In this document: piece by piece, positions 18,183 to 27,028 of the stretch
Numbering within the stretch: the first letter of the stretch is position 1
How the letters are laid out: every line of letters begins with the position of its first letter
Source: Acidisoma cellulosilyticum
GTDB taxonomy: Bacteria > Pseudomonadota > Alphaproteobacteria > Acetobacterales > Acetobacteraceae
Assembly: GCF_020621385.1 (NCBI RefSeq)
Contig: NZ_JAESVA010000015.1
Coordinates: 45,693 to 109,692 of the forward strand
Length of the DNA: 64,000 bases
Reading direction: 5' to 3'
The notes under the pieces: generated by a model
Databases searched by the model: none
What the model saw: the letters and a program-made list of their open reading frames with translations, nothing else
Told to the model about the DNA's origin: nothing
Made by a program: the position numbers and the translations under genes

Positions 18183-18632
18183 CTACTTGTCCTCGTAGTC
18201 ACGCGTCCAGTGCCAATGGCGGTCGGCCTCGCCTTCCGGATGACCCTCCATTTCCCACAATTTGTACGCTCTCAGACGGAAGTGCTCATCCCGCGCAGCA
18301 TGCCAAAACTCGGCATCGCGTCCGGCCGGACAACCAGCTGCAAACCATAAAAAGTAAGCCCGATCCCGAACACTTTGTTCAAGGCTCATTCGGGTCTCCG
18401 CCAAAGGCTCAAGACTGTCACCGTACGCGGTTAATTGGCCGCCACGACTGACATGGTCTCGCGCCGACAGGCGCTCTATTTCGTCTGCGGGTACCAGTTG
18501 TGCATGGCGGGCGGCAGACAACGCCTTCTCATATAGCTTTTCTTCAGTCGAATCAGGCTGTGGGATGTCAACGGGAAACGTGTGGAGCACATTTTTCTTG
18601 TCATTAAGCACGTCAACCAAGCGCTCAGTCAT
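18183..18632 (-). CDS. DUF2934 domain protein, two repeats
   Basis: A 149-residue protein. The C-terminal half has two copies of the short DUF2934 helix motif: RDRAYFLWFAAGCPAGRDAEFW and RLRAYKLWEMEGHPEGEADRHW, each RAY-x-LW-x2-x-G-x-P-x-G. The N-terminal half (about 1-70) is charged, with no recognised domain. DUF2934 is of unknown function and common in alphaproteobacteria. AAAGG lies 8 bases before ATG 18632. It is monocistronic as far as can be seen. Confidence 0.7.
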   Translation of the reverse strand: MTERLVDVLNDKKNVLHTFPVDIPQPDSTEEKLYEKALSAARHAQLVPADEIERLSARDHVSRGGQLTAYGDSLEPLAETRMSLEQSVRDRAYFLWFAAGCPAGRDAEFWHAARDEHFRLRAYKLWEMEGHPEGEADRHWHWTRDYEDK

Positions 18633-18983
18633 GATTTGACCTTTCCAGGGCGATGGACACTAGGTGGGGTGTGAGCCATTCACCACAAATCGAATTGCGA
18701 TAAAGCATTCGACCCTCCCTATTTTGTGAATTCCGTGATGTGGGCCGCGCTAGGTCAACGGGCGCTAGCTTCATCGCCTGGACGGGTGGCGCTTTGCTTT
18801 TTTGGCGGATGCGGCTAGCCAAGAATCCCCACCGTTGGCGGAACTTGGGATCAGATTAATGATAGTGATTGTCAGACGATTAGCTTGGATCAGCGCTCTG
18901 AATTGCGTCGACTGGCTTGCCCAAGCAGAGAGGCCCTTGTGCTGATCGTATTCACCAGGACGCCGACCAGACGGTTACGGGTA

Positions 18984-19076
18984 GAGGATGAAGCTGTCCG
19001 CCTATCGCGGACGAGCGGACGGACGAAGTGGGAAATTGCGGCGGATCTCGGGATCGGCCTGTCGACACTGAAATAA
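18984..19076 (+). pseudogene. IS3-family transposase OrfA remnant
   Basis: The stretch EDEAVRLSRTSGRTKW with EIAADLGIGLSTLK is the N-terminal HTH of an IS3-family (IS911-like) OrfA. It stops at TAA 19074-19076 just before the expected RW, and nothing upstream or downstream matches the rest of the transposase. It is a decayed fragment. The whole gap 18633-19194 holds no intact gene; a small minus-strand frame at 18625-18822 lacks support. Confidence 0.65.
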
Positions 19077-19120
19077 TTGCATGAAGCAATCAATGGCAGT
19101 CATAAATCGATTATGAAACG

Positions 19121-19148
19121 GTGAGCCGACGATAGCGCGTCGGCTCAC
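19121..19148 (-). terminator. Terminator of the cytochrome/Mo-hydroxylase operon
   Basis: GTGAGCCGACG (19121-19131), loop ATAGCG, CGTCGGCTCAC (19138-19148): a perfect 11-bp stem 46 bases past the cytochrome stop. Read on the minus strand it is followed by CGTTTCAT, a weak U-rich run. Confidence 0.6.
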
Positions 19149-19194
19149 GCAATTGCCCCAAGCTGGAGCAGAAGAAACCATACTGGCTGATTGG

Positions 19195-20436
19195 CTAGGA
19201 TCCGCCGCCAGAGGCCGGTCCAGCCTTTGGAGCCGTTTCTTGTCGAGCCTTACTGATTTGTTGTGGCGTCACCTGGCCTTGGCGCCCGCTGAACTGGCCG
19301 ATAACGTAGTTGCCCACCGCAGCCAATTCATCGTCCGTGTAAGCCCCCGTAAAGGGGTGCATGAACATCAGACCTTCGTTGGTTTCGATCTGGCTGCCGT
19401 TCGTCAGAACCTGGACAACGTTAGTTCCCGTTACATCGCCCGTGCTGTGGTCCCCACCGAGAGCGGCCCATGGCGATTGGCGGCCTGTGCCGTTCGGCAG
19501 GTGGCAACCCGCACAGGCACGAATGAAAATATGTTCTCCGAGAGAGGCCGTGGAGAGCGGCGTCACGGTCGCCGGCACGATGGCAGGCCCATCGTCGCGT
19601 GCGGGAATGGTGCGAAGATAGGTCACCATCGCCGCGATATCGTCAGGTGTCATATACCGCAGACTGTACTCAATCGCCTCTGCCATCGGTCCGGAAGCAA
19701 GACCATGACCGGGCGCCTTGCCGGTCGACAAAAATTCTTCGAGTGACGCATCGGACCAGGCACCAATCCCATGGACCGGGTCGCTGGTCAGGTTATAGGC
19801 GAACCAGCCCGCCTGTATGGTACCCGCAAATTGGCGGCTGCTTTTCGCCTGCATGAAGTTGCGCGGCGTATGGCATTCGGCGCAATGACCCAAGGCCTCA
19901 ACCAGATAGGCGCCTCTGTTCCAGGCAGCCGATTTTGACGGATCCGACTGGAGCCGGGAATCCGGATTATTGATCAGGTTCCAGAACACCATCAGCCAGC
20001 GCTGATTGAACGGAAATCCGAAATTATTGGGTTTTGTTGGCGCGTGCACGGGGGGGAGGCTGAATAGGTAAGCCTTGATCGCGAGCGCATCCTCGTCACT
20101 CATCTTAGTGTAAGACGGATAAGGCATCGCCGGATAGAGATGCTGGCCTTCTCGCCCAATGCCCCGATGGAGCACACGTATAAACTGTGCGTCGGTGTAT
20201 TGTCCGATGCCTGTCTCTTTGTCCGGCGTGATATTTGGTGAATACAGATCACCAAACGGCAATTGGAATTGGCGTCCCCCGGCATAGGTCGTGCCGCCCG
20301 GCGCTGTATGGCAGGCAGCACAATCGGCCGCCCGCGTCAGATACTCGCCCCTCTGTACCAAATCCGACGTAGAAGCAGCGCGCGCTGCGAGCGGGGCTGC
20401 AAGGCTCAGCAGCAACGCGAGAACGAGGCGCCTCAT
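19195..20436 (-). CDS. Tri-haem cytochrome c subunit of a membrane dehydrogenase
   Basis: A 413-residue protein with a signal peptide (MRRLVLALLLSLAAPLAARA) and three CxxCH haem sites: CAACH at 39-43, CAECH near 185 and CAGCH near 315, each with a distal methionine candidate (for example MPYPSY). This is the cytochrome type that accepts electrons from periplasmic alcohol or aldehyde dehydrogenases in acetic acid bacteria and passes them to ubiquinone. It overlaps the Mo-subunit stop (start 20436, stop 20433), so it is translationally coupled to the upstream IorAB-like enzyme, as in AldFGH-type aldehyde dehydrogenases. Confidence 0.9.
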   Translation of the reverse strand: MRRLVLALLLSLAAPLAARAASTSDLVQRGEYLTRAADCAACHTAPGGTTYAGGRQFQLPFGDLYSPNITPDKETGIGQYTDAQFIRVLHRGIGREGQHLYPAMPYPSYTKMSDEDALAIKAYLFSLPPVHAPTKPNNFGFPFNQRWLMVFWNLINNPDSRLQSDPSKSAAWNRGAYLVEALGHCAECHTPRNFMQAKSSRQFAGTIQAGWFAYNLTSDPVHGIGAWSDASLEEFLSTGKAPGHGLASGPMAEAIEYSLRYMTPDDIAAMVTYLRTIPARDDGPAIVPATVTPLSTASLGEHIFIRACAGCHLPNGTGRQSPWAALGGDHSTGDVTGTNVVQVLTNGSQIETNEGLMFMHPFTGAYTDDELAAVGNYVIGQFSGRQGQVTPQQISKARQETAPKAGPASGGGS

Positions 20437-22631
20437 GATGACACCAATTGGCCAGTGCCAAAGGGGATGCGGCGAAGTCTTCGCCCTGTCGCGGCGAAAA
20501 TGGCATTAGCAAGAACGGGCGCAGCCGCAACCGTTCCCGTTTCCCCGATGCCGCCGATCTCGCCGTCGGGATTGTGAACGATATGCACCTCGACCTTGGG
20601 GGCTTCATCAATGCGCAGAATGCGATAGTCATGGAAGTTGCTTTGATCGACGCGGCCATTGGTCAGCGTGATCTCGCTATAGAGCGCCATGCTGAGACCG
20701 AAGATAAGACCGCCCTGGACTTGGGCCGCTAAGGTGTCGGGGTTGACCACCGGTCCGCAATCGACGGCCACATCGGCCCTGATCAGCTGGATTTCATTGC
20801 CTGCGCCAATCTCGATTTCCAGCACCGTCGCCATATAGGTCTGGAATGCATATTGAAGCGCGACGCCGCGCCCGCGCCCGGCGGGCAGCGTTTCACCCCA
20901 GTTCGAGGCCTTCGCCGCGAGATCGAGCACGCCGAGCGCGCGCGGGTTCTTCGTCAGTAGGGTGCGACGGAAGGCAATGGGGTCCTGCTTCGCGGCCGCC
21001 GCCAGCTCGTCCATGAAGCTTTCAATGACAAAGACATTATGCGTGGGGCCAACACCGCGCCACCAAAGGGTTGTCAGAGCGCTCGGCTCGGAGCGGACCC
21101 AGGCGACCTGATGCGTGGGGAATTCGTAGGGCGTGTCGGCCGATCCCTCAACCGCATCAGGGTCAAGCTTGCCGCCCTCCTCCATGCCAGGCGGAGCCCA
21201 TCGCGCCATGACCGACGACCCTGTGGTCCGGTGCGACCAGCCGGTGACATTGCCGGATGCGTCGAGGCCGGCTGAGATCTTATCGTAATAATAGGGCCGA
21301 TAGAGATCGTGCCGAATATCTTCCTCACGCGTCCAGATAAGCTTGACCGGGTAAGGAACGTGTTTGGCGATGCGCGCAGCCTGCGTGACGCTGTCGATAT
21401 CGAGGCGCCGGCCGAAGGCGCCACCCATGAACTGATTGTAGACCTTGACGCTCTCCTGCGGGAGGCCGGTTTCCTTCGCCACCGTCATCTGGGCGCGCAC
21501 CGGCACCTGGGTGCCGACCCAAACCTCGGCACCATCGGGGCGGACGTGAATCGTGGTGTTGATGGGTTCCATCGGCGCATGCGCCAGGAAGGGAAGCTGA
21601 TAGGTGGCGTCGTATCGGGATGCCGCTGCTTTGATCGCGCCCTCGGCATCACCGAGCTTCTTGGCAACGAAGCCCGCCTTCTCCGAGTCACTCGCAAGAT
21701 GGGCGATCAGGCTTTGCGTGTCGATATGGGCGTTGGGGCCGTCATCCCAGACCGGGTTCGCGGCCTGCAGGCCCTTCATCGCGGCCCACATGTGATCGCC
21801 GATTACGGCCAAGACATCATCCAACTGCACCACATCGCGCACACCCGGCACCGCGCGGGCGGCCGCCTCGTCGATCCGCACCAGCTTGCCGCCAAGCACA
21901 GGGCTTGCCGCGACAGTGCCGATCTTCATGCCCGGCACCTGGATATCCATGCCGTAGACCGAGGTTCCGTTGACCTTGGCGGGCGTGTCGACCCGCCGCG
22001 GGGAGGTGCCGATCAGCTTGAATTGCGATGATGACTTAAGGGCGACATGCGTCGGCACCGGCTGCTTGGCGGCATCGTTGGCAAGATCACCGTAGCCAAG
22101 TGCCTGCCCCGCTGGGCCATGGACCACGCCACGCTCGGCATGGCAGGCGGACGGGCTGACATTCCATTTCTCGGCCGCGGCGGCGATCAGCATCATCCGG
22201 GCAGCGGCACCCGCCTCCCGCAGCGGCTTCCAACTGCCGCGAATGGAGGCAGACCCGCCGGTCGCCTGCTCGCCGAGCAAGGGATCCGTGTAAAGCTTGA
22301 GATCGGGGGGCGCGGCTTCAACCAGGATCTGGTCCATGCCGACTTCCAGCTCCTCGGCGATAAGCGTCGAGGCGCCGGTATAAATGCCCTGGCCGCATTC
22401 GGTATTGCGCATGATGAAGGTAATCGCGCCCTTCGGATCGATGCGGATAAAGGCGTTGGGCTCAAAATCTCCATCAAAGTCCGGCGGCGGCATCGGGGTT
22501 GCGCGCGTCAAGAACTCTGCGGCGCTGGCGGTTGAACTGAGACGCAGGCCGATGAGAAGACCGCCTCCAGCGGCGAGGCTCGCCTTCAGCAAGCCACGGC
22601 GGGACAAAGGCTTGGGGGCCAGACCGTTCAT
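20433..22631 (-). CDS. IorB-like molybdopterin subunit with TAT signal
   Basis: A 732-residue protein starting MNGLAPKPLSRRGLLKASL, a twin-arginine leader with a hydrophobic stretch and ASA cleavage site, hence exported folded. The rest is an IorB/CoxL-type catalytic subunit: GSASIRGSW, RRVDTPAKVNGTSVYG, NQFMGGAFGRRLD (Moco contact), WWRGVGPTHN and the C-terminal GGIGETGTVAAAPVLANA, with the catalytic glutamate in GET. The family oxidises aldehydes or N-heterocycles such as isoquinoline. ATG 22631 follows immediately on the small subunit. The frame upstream (to 22748) is shadow of that subunit. Confidence 0.88.
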   Translation of the reverse strand: MNGLAPKPLSRRGLLKASLAAGGGLLIGLRLSSTASAAEFLTRATPMPPPDFDGDFEPNAFIRIDPKGAITFIMRNTECGQGIYTGASTLIAEELEVGMDQILVEAAPPDLKLYTDPLLGEQATGGSASIRGSWKPLREAGAAARMMLIAAAAEKWNVSPSACHAERGVVHGPAGQALGYGDLANDAAKQPVPTHVALKSSSQFKLIGTSPRRVDTPAKVNGTSVYGMDIQVPGMKIGTVAASPVLGGKLVRIDEAAARAVPGVRDVVQLDDVLAVIGDHMWAAMKGLQAANPVWDDGPNAHIDTQSLIAHLASDSEKAGFVAKKLGDAEGAIKAAASRYDATYQLPFLAHAPMEPINTTIHVRPDGAEVWVGTQVPVRAQMTVAKETGLPQESVKVYNQFMGGAFGRRLDIDSVTQAARIAKHVPYPVKLIWTREEDIRHDLYRPYYYDKISAGLDASGNVTGWSHRTTGSSVMARWAPPGMEEGGKLDPDAVEGSADTPYEFPTHQVAWVRSEPSALTTLWWRGVGPTHNVFVIESFMDELAAAAKQDPIAFRRTLLTKNPRALGVLDLAAKASNWGETLPAGRGRGVALQYAFQTYMATVLEIEIGAGNEIQLIRADVAVDCGPVVNPDTLAAQVQGGLIFGLSMALYSEITLTNGRVDQSNFHDYRILRIDEAPKVEVHIVHNPDGEIGGIGETGTVAAAPVLANAIFAATGRRLRRIPFGTGQLVSS

Positions 22632-22632
22632 C

Positions 22633-23085
22633 CTAGGCGTCCGCCGCCGCGTGGATCGCCTCTCTGATACGGACATAGGTGCCGCATCGGCAGATATTGC
22701 CCGCCATCGCCATGTCGATATCGGCATCGGTCGGCTTCGGTGTCGCATCGAGCAAGGCGGTCGCGGCCATGATCTGGCCGGACTGACAATAGCCGCATTG
22801 AACGACTTCGTGGTCTAGCCATGCCTTCTGGATCTTGGCGCCGCTCGGGGTTTCGCCGACCGCCTCAATCGTCGTGATCGGCTGTCCGGCCACACTCGAC
22901 GCTGGAAGAAGGCAAGACCGCACAGCGTTGGCGCCCACATGAACCGTGCAAGCACCACATTGCGCGATACCGCACCCGAATTTGGTGCCTGTCATACCGA
23001 GCACGTCCCGCAAAACCCAAAGAAGGGGCATGTCGGGCGGCACATCGACATCATGAGTCTGGCCGTTGACCACAAGCTGAAACAT
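22633..23085 (-). CDS. IorA-like [2Fe-2S] subunit
   Basis: A 150-residue subunit with two 2Fe-2S clusters: [14 protein letters not shown] plus a downstream cysteine (VRSCLLP) for the first, and CGYCQSGQI with [11 protein letters not shown] for the second. The size and one-domain-plus-helical-domain arrangement match the small subunit of isoquinoline 1-oxidoreductase and membrane-bound aldehyde dehydrogenases. The start ATG 23085 has AAGGGAAA upstream. It lacks a leader and would be co-exported with the TAT-bearing partner. No separate FAD subunit exists, consistent with direct electron transfer to the cytochrome. Confidence 0.88.
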   Translation of the reverse strand: MFQLVVNGQTHDVDVPPDMPLLWVLRDVLGMTGTKFGCGIAQCGACTVHVGANAVRSCLLPASSVAGQPITTIEAVGETPSGAKIQKAWLDHEVVQCGYCQSGQIMAATALLDATPKPTDADIDMAMAGNICRCGTYVRIREAIHAAADA

Positions 23086-23237
23086 GGCTGTTTCCCTTGT
23101 AAAAAGATTGGCCGCCCTAGGCGGCAAGGACGAAAATCACTTGGCCAGGGGCAGCATGTGCCAAAACAAGAAGCGACGCCAGATCAGATATTATTAAGGA
23201 ATAGGTCAAAACTGCGAATAGTTCTCACTCTCAATTT

Positions 23238-23462
23238 TTGATATTGGCTAGAAGGATTTTGTGCGACCAACTTGAAAGAACTCTGGCCAAGAATCGCTTT
23301 TTTCTAATTAACCGGACGGCATACCGTCAGCGCAATGTCATCGAGCGCATGTTTTGCCGCATGAAGGACTGGCGGCGCATCGCTACACGCGACGACCGCC
23401 GTGCCAGAAACTTCATCTCAGCCATCGCAATCGTCGCAACCGCTTGCTTTCGGCTCAGTTAA
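23238..23462 (+). pseudogene. IS5-family transposase C-terminal remnant
   Basis: The open stretch contains NRTAYRQRNVIERMFCRMKDW with RRIATRDDRRARNFISA, the conserved C-terminal Y-(2)-R-(3)-E-(6)-K region of IS5-type (IS427 group) DDE transposases. No start, no upstream catalytic domain and no second half survive. It ends at TAA 23460-23462. It fills most of the gap 23086-23475, which has no intact gene. Confidence 0.7.
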
Positions 23463-23475
23463 TTGAGTCGGCAGC

Positions 23476-24279
23476 CTAGTCTTGCGGGGCAGGACTGGCC
23501 TGGGGGAACCAGGCGGGAATCGTGTGGCGGTTATCGTCGCGGGCCGCCTGAATGGCAGCGTCACGATGCTGACGATAGAGACTGCGGAAGGTCGCGTAAG
23601 GGTCCAGCGCACTGAACTGGATTTGGGAGATGGGCTTGAGGAGTTCGGCCCGCGTATTGACGATGGTCAAGGTTGTGCGGGCATAGCCGAGGTCTGTCAC
23701 GATCGCACCCTGACCGACCCAGAAGAACGGGTCGGAGACGATGCCGACGCCGAAGCCGGCGGCGTCACGCGGGTCTGACGGGCCCAGAACCGGCAGATAC
23801 AGGAAGGGTCCGGTGCCGACACCCCAAAGTGCGAGAGTGATGCCGAAATCCGCCTCATGCGCGGGCCAGCCCATCCCGGTCGCGACATCGAAAATACCGC
23901 CGACACCGAGCGTGGAGTTGACGACGAAGCGCATCAGGCTGTCGCCGGCGCGGCGGGATTTGGCTTCCAGAATGTCGTTGATGAAGACGACCGGCGTATG
24001 GAGGTTAGCGAGGATATTGCCGATATGATTGCGCACCACGCGCGGGACGACAAAGGCATAGCCCTGCGCGACCGGTTTCAGGGCATAGGTGTCGAGCGCG
24101 TTGTTCACCGCATAGAGCTTGCGGTTCATCGGTTCCAGCGGATCGTCATTCTGCTGATAGGCGGCCAGGGCGTCGGGGTTGGACGCTGACGGCCGGGTGG
24201 CACAGCCCGTCAGCAGGCTGGCTGAGATCAGTCCGGCGATCCAAAGCCTGGATGTCACGCAACGGCCCGGTTTTGACAT
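23476..24279 (-). CDS. mlaA: MlaA/VacJ-family outer-membrane lipoprotein
   Basis: A 267-residue lipoprotein: MSKPGRCVTSRLWIAGLISASLLTGC is a signal with lipobox LLTGC. The mature part has the MlaA motifs DPLEPMNRKLYAVNNALD, NTLGVGG-type segment VNSTLGVGGIFDVA, EADFGITLALWGVGTGPFLYLPVLGPSDPRD and GYARTTLTIVNTRAELL. MlaA removes misplaced phospholipid from the outer leaflet of the outer membrane, together with the MlaBCDEF importer, none of which is nearby. The start 24279 is chosen by the lipobox; the upstream frame is not signal-like. It is probably monocistronic. Confidence 0.9.
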   Translation of the reverse strand: MSKPGRCVTSRLWIAGLISASLLTGCATRPSASNPDALAAYQQNDDPLEPMNRKLYAVNNALDTYALKPVAQGYAFVVPRVVRNHIGNILANLHTPVVFINDILEAKSRRAGDSLMRFVVNSTLGVGGIFDVATGMGWPAHEADFGITLALWGVGTGPFLYLPVLGPSDPRDAAGFGVGIVSDPFFWVGQGAIVTDLGYARTTLTIVNTRAELLKPISQIQFSALDPYATFRSLYRQHRDAAIQAARDDNRHTIPAWFPQASPAPQD

Positions 24280-24536
24280 GCTGTTCTTTGCCAAGGTTAT
24301 GACGTTCGATGGCGCATCAAATACGTTCATCCAGACTTGAAAAGAATGTCTCGACTTCTCTCTCGTCACGGTCATGGTCGCGCAATTCAGCGTCAGGCGC
24401 GCGTCCATTATCGATGAATGCAATCATCCAAACGGCCAGTTTCAGCAGACATCGATCCAGAATTCGATCAGGCAACGACATAGGACTTTCCCCACTGGCC
24501 CTGACCGCCTAGGCGGCCAAGGACCGGTCTTGCGGA

Positions 24537-25178
24537 TCAGCTGGGCCAGGCGGAGCCACGGATGACGGAGCAGAAATTGCCGCGATGGAAATGCGGATCC
24601 TTATCCGCGAGGACATCGGCCTTCACATTGCCAAAGGTCGTATCAGGCTTGTGCTTGATGCCATCATAGAAGGCCTGGATGATATCCTCCTTGAAATGGG
24701 CCGTGCGCGGATGGGCTTTGACAATGGCATCGCGTTCGGCATCGGTATAGTCGGGGTAAGTCAGGCCCAGCACATCCATTTCGACCCCGGCGGTCACCAG
24801 CGCCACAACGGGATGCATATGCTTTGGGATGCCGGGTGTCGTGTGGAGTGCGATCGCGGTCCAGACCAGATCGATATCGGCGGGTGCGATACCGCGCGCT
24901 AGCAGAAAATCGCGGGCTGCATTTGCGCCGTCGACTTCAAACCGCTCGTCAGGACTGCTATATTGCGGCACCAGCCCGACATCATGGAACATGGCCCCCG
25001 CATAGAGCAGTTCCGCGTCACAGCGCAGCCCGCGATGCTGTCCCGCCAGGGCACCGAAGTGATAGACGCGGCAGGAATGATGGAACAGGAGCGGGCATTC
25101 CGTGTCCTGGACAAATTCCGTGATTTCCGCGGCAAGCTTACTGTCCGGAACCGAGAGTCCTGGGAGCATGAGCGACAT
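24537..25178 (-). CDS. HD-domain phosphohydrolase-like protein
   Basis: A 213-residue HD-fold protein. Metal ligands are visible in FHHSCRVYHFGAL, AGAMFHDVGLV (the HD pair), AIALHTTP and a later aspartate. It resembles cytoplasmic HD hydrolases of the cyanamide-hydratase-like branch, which act on small nitrogenous or nucleotide substrates. ATG 25178 (MSLMLPG) has AAAAGAG upstream and is preferred over the longer frame to 25229. It lies 62 bp from the catalase stop on the same strand, so it could belong to the same transcript. The substrate is unknown. Confidence 0.75.
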   Translation of the reverse strand: MSLMLPGLSVPDSKLAAEITEFVQDTECPLLFHHSCRVYHFGALAGQHRGLRCDAELLYAGAMFHDVGLVPQYSSPDERFEVDGANAARDFLLARGIAPADIDLVWTAIALHTTPGIPKHMHPVVALVTAGVEMDVLGLTYPDYTDAERDAIVKAHPRTAHFKEDIIQAFYDGIKHKPDTTFGNVKADVLADKDPHFHRGNFCSVIRGSAWPS

Positions 25179-25240
25179 CAGAGTCTCTTTTCGTTTTGCT
25201 GCAGTCAATGGGCCAGGACGACTAGCCAAGCATCGGGATA

Positions 25241-26707
25241 TTACTGCCCCTGCGCGTCATGATACCGCCCGAGCGCTTGCCGCACGCCGTCGCCATAGGC
25301 GGGGTCGGCGCGGGCGCAATTGTCGATATGGCGTTCCTGGATAGGCTCGGCCGCCCCGCCGATCTGTCTGGCCGTATTGTCAAATAGCGCCTGGCGCTGC
25401 GTCGCCGTCATCATGCGAAACAGATCGCCGGGCTGCTTGAAATGATCCTCGTCGATACGATGGTCCCAGTGCGCGGCCGCGCCTTCGATGCGCAACGGCG
25501 GATCGCTGAGCGTGGGCTGATCCTGCCATTCGCCCAGACTATTTGGGAAATAGCTCGGCGTGCCGCCGAGATTGCCATCGGTCCGCATGGCCCCATCGCG
25601 GTGGTAACTGTGATGCGGGCATTTCGGCGCATTGACGGGAATATAATTGAAATTGACGCCAAGCCGGTAGCGCTGCGTATCGCCATAAGAAAACAGGCGC
25701 GCCTGCAGCATCTTGTCGGGTGAGAAGCCGATGCCCGGCACGACATTGGCCGGCGAGAAGGCTGCCTGCTCAACCTCAGCGAAATAGTTTTCCGGATTCC
25801 GGTTGAGTTCGAAGAACCCGACCTCGATCAGCGGGAAATCGGCCTTGGGCCATACCTTGGTCAGATCAAAGGGATTGAACGGGAAGGTTTTTGCTTCCGC
25901 ATCGGTCATGACCTGGATGAACAAGGTCCAGCGCGGAAAGTCGCCGCGCTCGACGCTTTCGTAGAGGTCGCGGCCATGGGTTTCGCGGTCCCGGCCGATC
26001 ATGGCTTCCGCTTCCGCATCGGTCAGATTCTGGATGCCCTGCTGGGTCCGGAAATGGAACTTCACCCATTGCCGCGTGCCGTCGGTGGCGATCAGGCTGA
26101 AGGTGTGACTGCCGAAACCGTGCATATGACGGTAGCTGCGGGGAATGCCACGCTCGCTCATCACGATGGTCACCTGATGCAGCGCTTCGGGCAGCAGGCT
26201 CCAGAAATCCCAGTTGTTATTCGCACTTCTGAGGCCGGTGCGGGGGTCGCGTTTGATCGCGTGATTGAGGTCGGGAAAGCGCAAGGGATCCCGGAAGAAG
26301 AACACCGGCGTATTATTGCCGACGACGTCCCAATTGCCGTCTTCGGTATAGAATTTCATGGCGAAGCCACGAATGTCCCGTTCCGCGTCCGCCGCGCCGC
26401 GTTCGCCCGCGACGGTTGAAAACCGCACGAACATCGGCGTCTGCTTGCCGATGGCCGAGAATATCTTCGCCTTCGTGAACCGCGTGATATCGTGGGTTAC
26501 AGTGAAGACGCCGTGCGCGCCGGACCCCTTGGCATGCATCCGCCGTTCGGGGATCACTTCCCGGTCGAAATGGGCCAGTTTCTCGATCAACCAAATATCC
26601 TGCAGCAGTGCGGGCCCGCGCGGACCGGCCGTCTGGATATTGAGATTGTCCGATACGGGCGCCCCGGTTGCATGCGTTAAAGGGCCTGGCACGTCCTGTA
26701 TCGACAT
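25241..26707 (-). CDS. Monofunctional haem catalase
   Basis: A 488-residue small-subunit (clade 3-like) catalase. The catalytic histidine lies in [14 protein letters not shown], the asparagine in [11 protein letters not shown], and the proximal haem ligand motif is [14 protein letters not shown]. It decomposes hydrogen peroxide. MSIQDVPGP at 26707 is the natural start, with GGAG upstream; the frame extends to 26941 but that part is unlike catalase. It is divergent from the AraC gene at 27029; the 321 bp between hold the two promoters, with no recognisable operator. Confidence 0.95.
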   Translation of the reverse strand: MSIQDVPGPLTHATGAPVSDNLNIQTAGPRGPALLQDIWLIEKLAHFDREVIPERRMHAKGSGAHGVFTVTHDITRFTKAKIFSAIGKQTPMFVRFSTVAGERGAADAERDIRGFAMKFYTEDGNWDVVGNNTPVFFFRDPLRFPDLNHAIKRDPRTGLRSANNNWDFWSLLPEALHQVTIVMSERGIPRSYRHMHGFGSHTFSLIATDGTRQWVKFHFRTQQGIQNLTDAEAEAMIGRDRETHGRDLYESVERGDFPRWTLFIQVMTDAEAKTFPFNPFDLTKVWPKADFPLIEVGFFELNRNPENYFAEVEQAAFSPANVVPGIGFSPDKMLQARLFSYGDTQRYRLGVNFNYIPVNAPKCPHHSYHRDGAMRTDGNLGGTPSYFPNSLGEWQDQPTLSDPPLRIEGAAAHWDHRIDEDHFKQPGDLFRMMTATQRQALFDNTARQIGGAAEPIQERHIDNCARADPAYGDGVRQALGRYHDAQGQ

Positions 26708-27028
26708 TGGGAACTCCAAATTTGACCGAACCATTGAAAAACGGCTTTCGCCACAGCCGGGAAACGGCGGCTTCTCATGAAGCGTGATGAGTTCAGCCGA
26801 TCCCGAAAACCGTCCTAGGACAGGAAGACCGCGGCCTTGCGGAAAACGCTTGAATGCAATGACCCTAGAGGCGGGACGATAGCCGGTCTGGAACAAACGG
26901 GCGGTTTTTAGGATAAACATGCTACTAAAATTCGGCAGCATGCCAATCAGGCCTCGTCAACGCCGATAGCGCCTTGGCATAGTGTTAAGCATTATCCGCC
27001 TCAGGTAGGAATGGAAGGGGGCCATTGC

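Noticed and set aside
18625..18822. Small minus-strand frame upstream of the DUF2934 gene
   Set aside because: It has no ribosome-binding site or family motif and overlaps the promoter of the DUF2934 gene.
19195..23085. A strict call of isoquinoline 1-oxidoreductase (IorAB) for the second Mo-hydroxylase
   Set aside because: Membrane-bound aldehyde dehydrogenases of acetic acid bacteria share this subunit layout, and the cytochrome partner favours them. Substrate left open.
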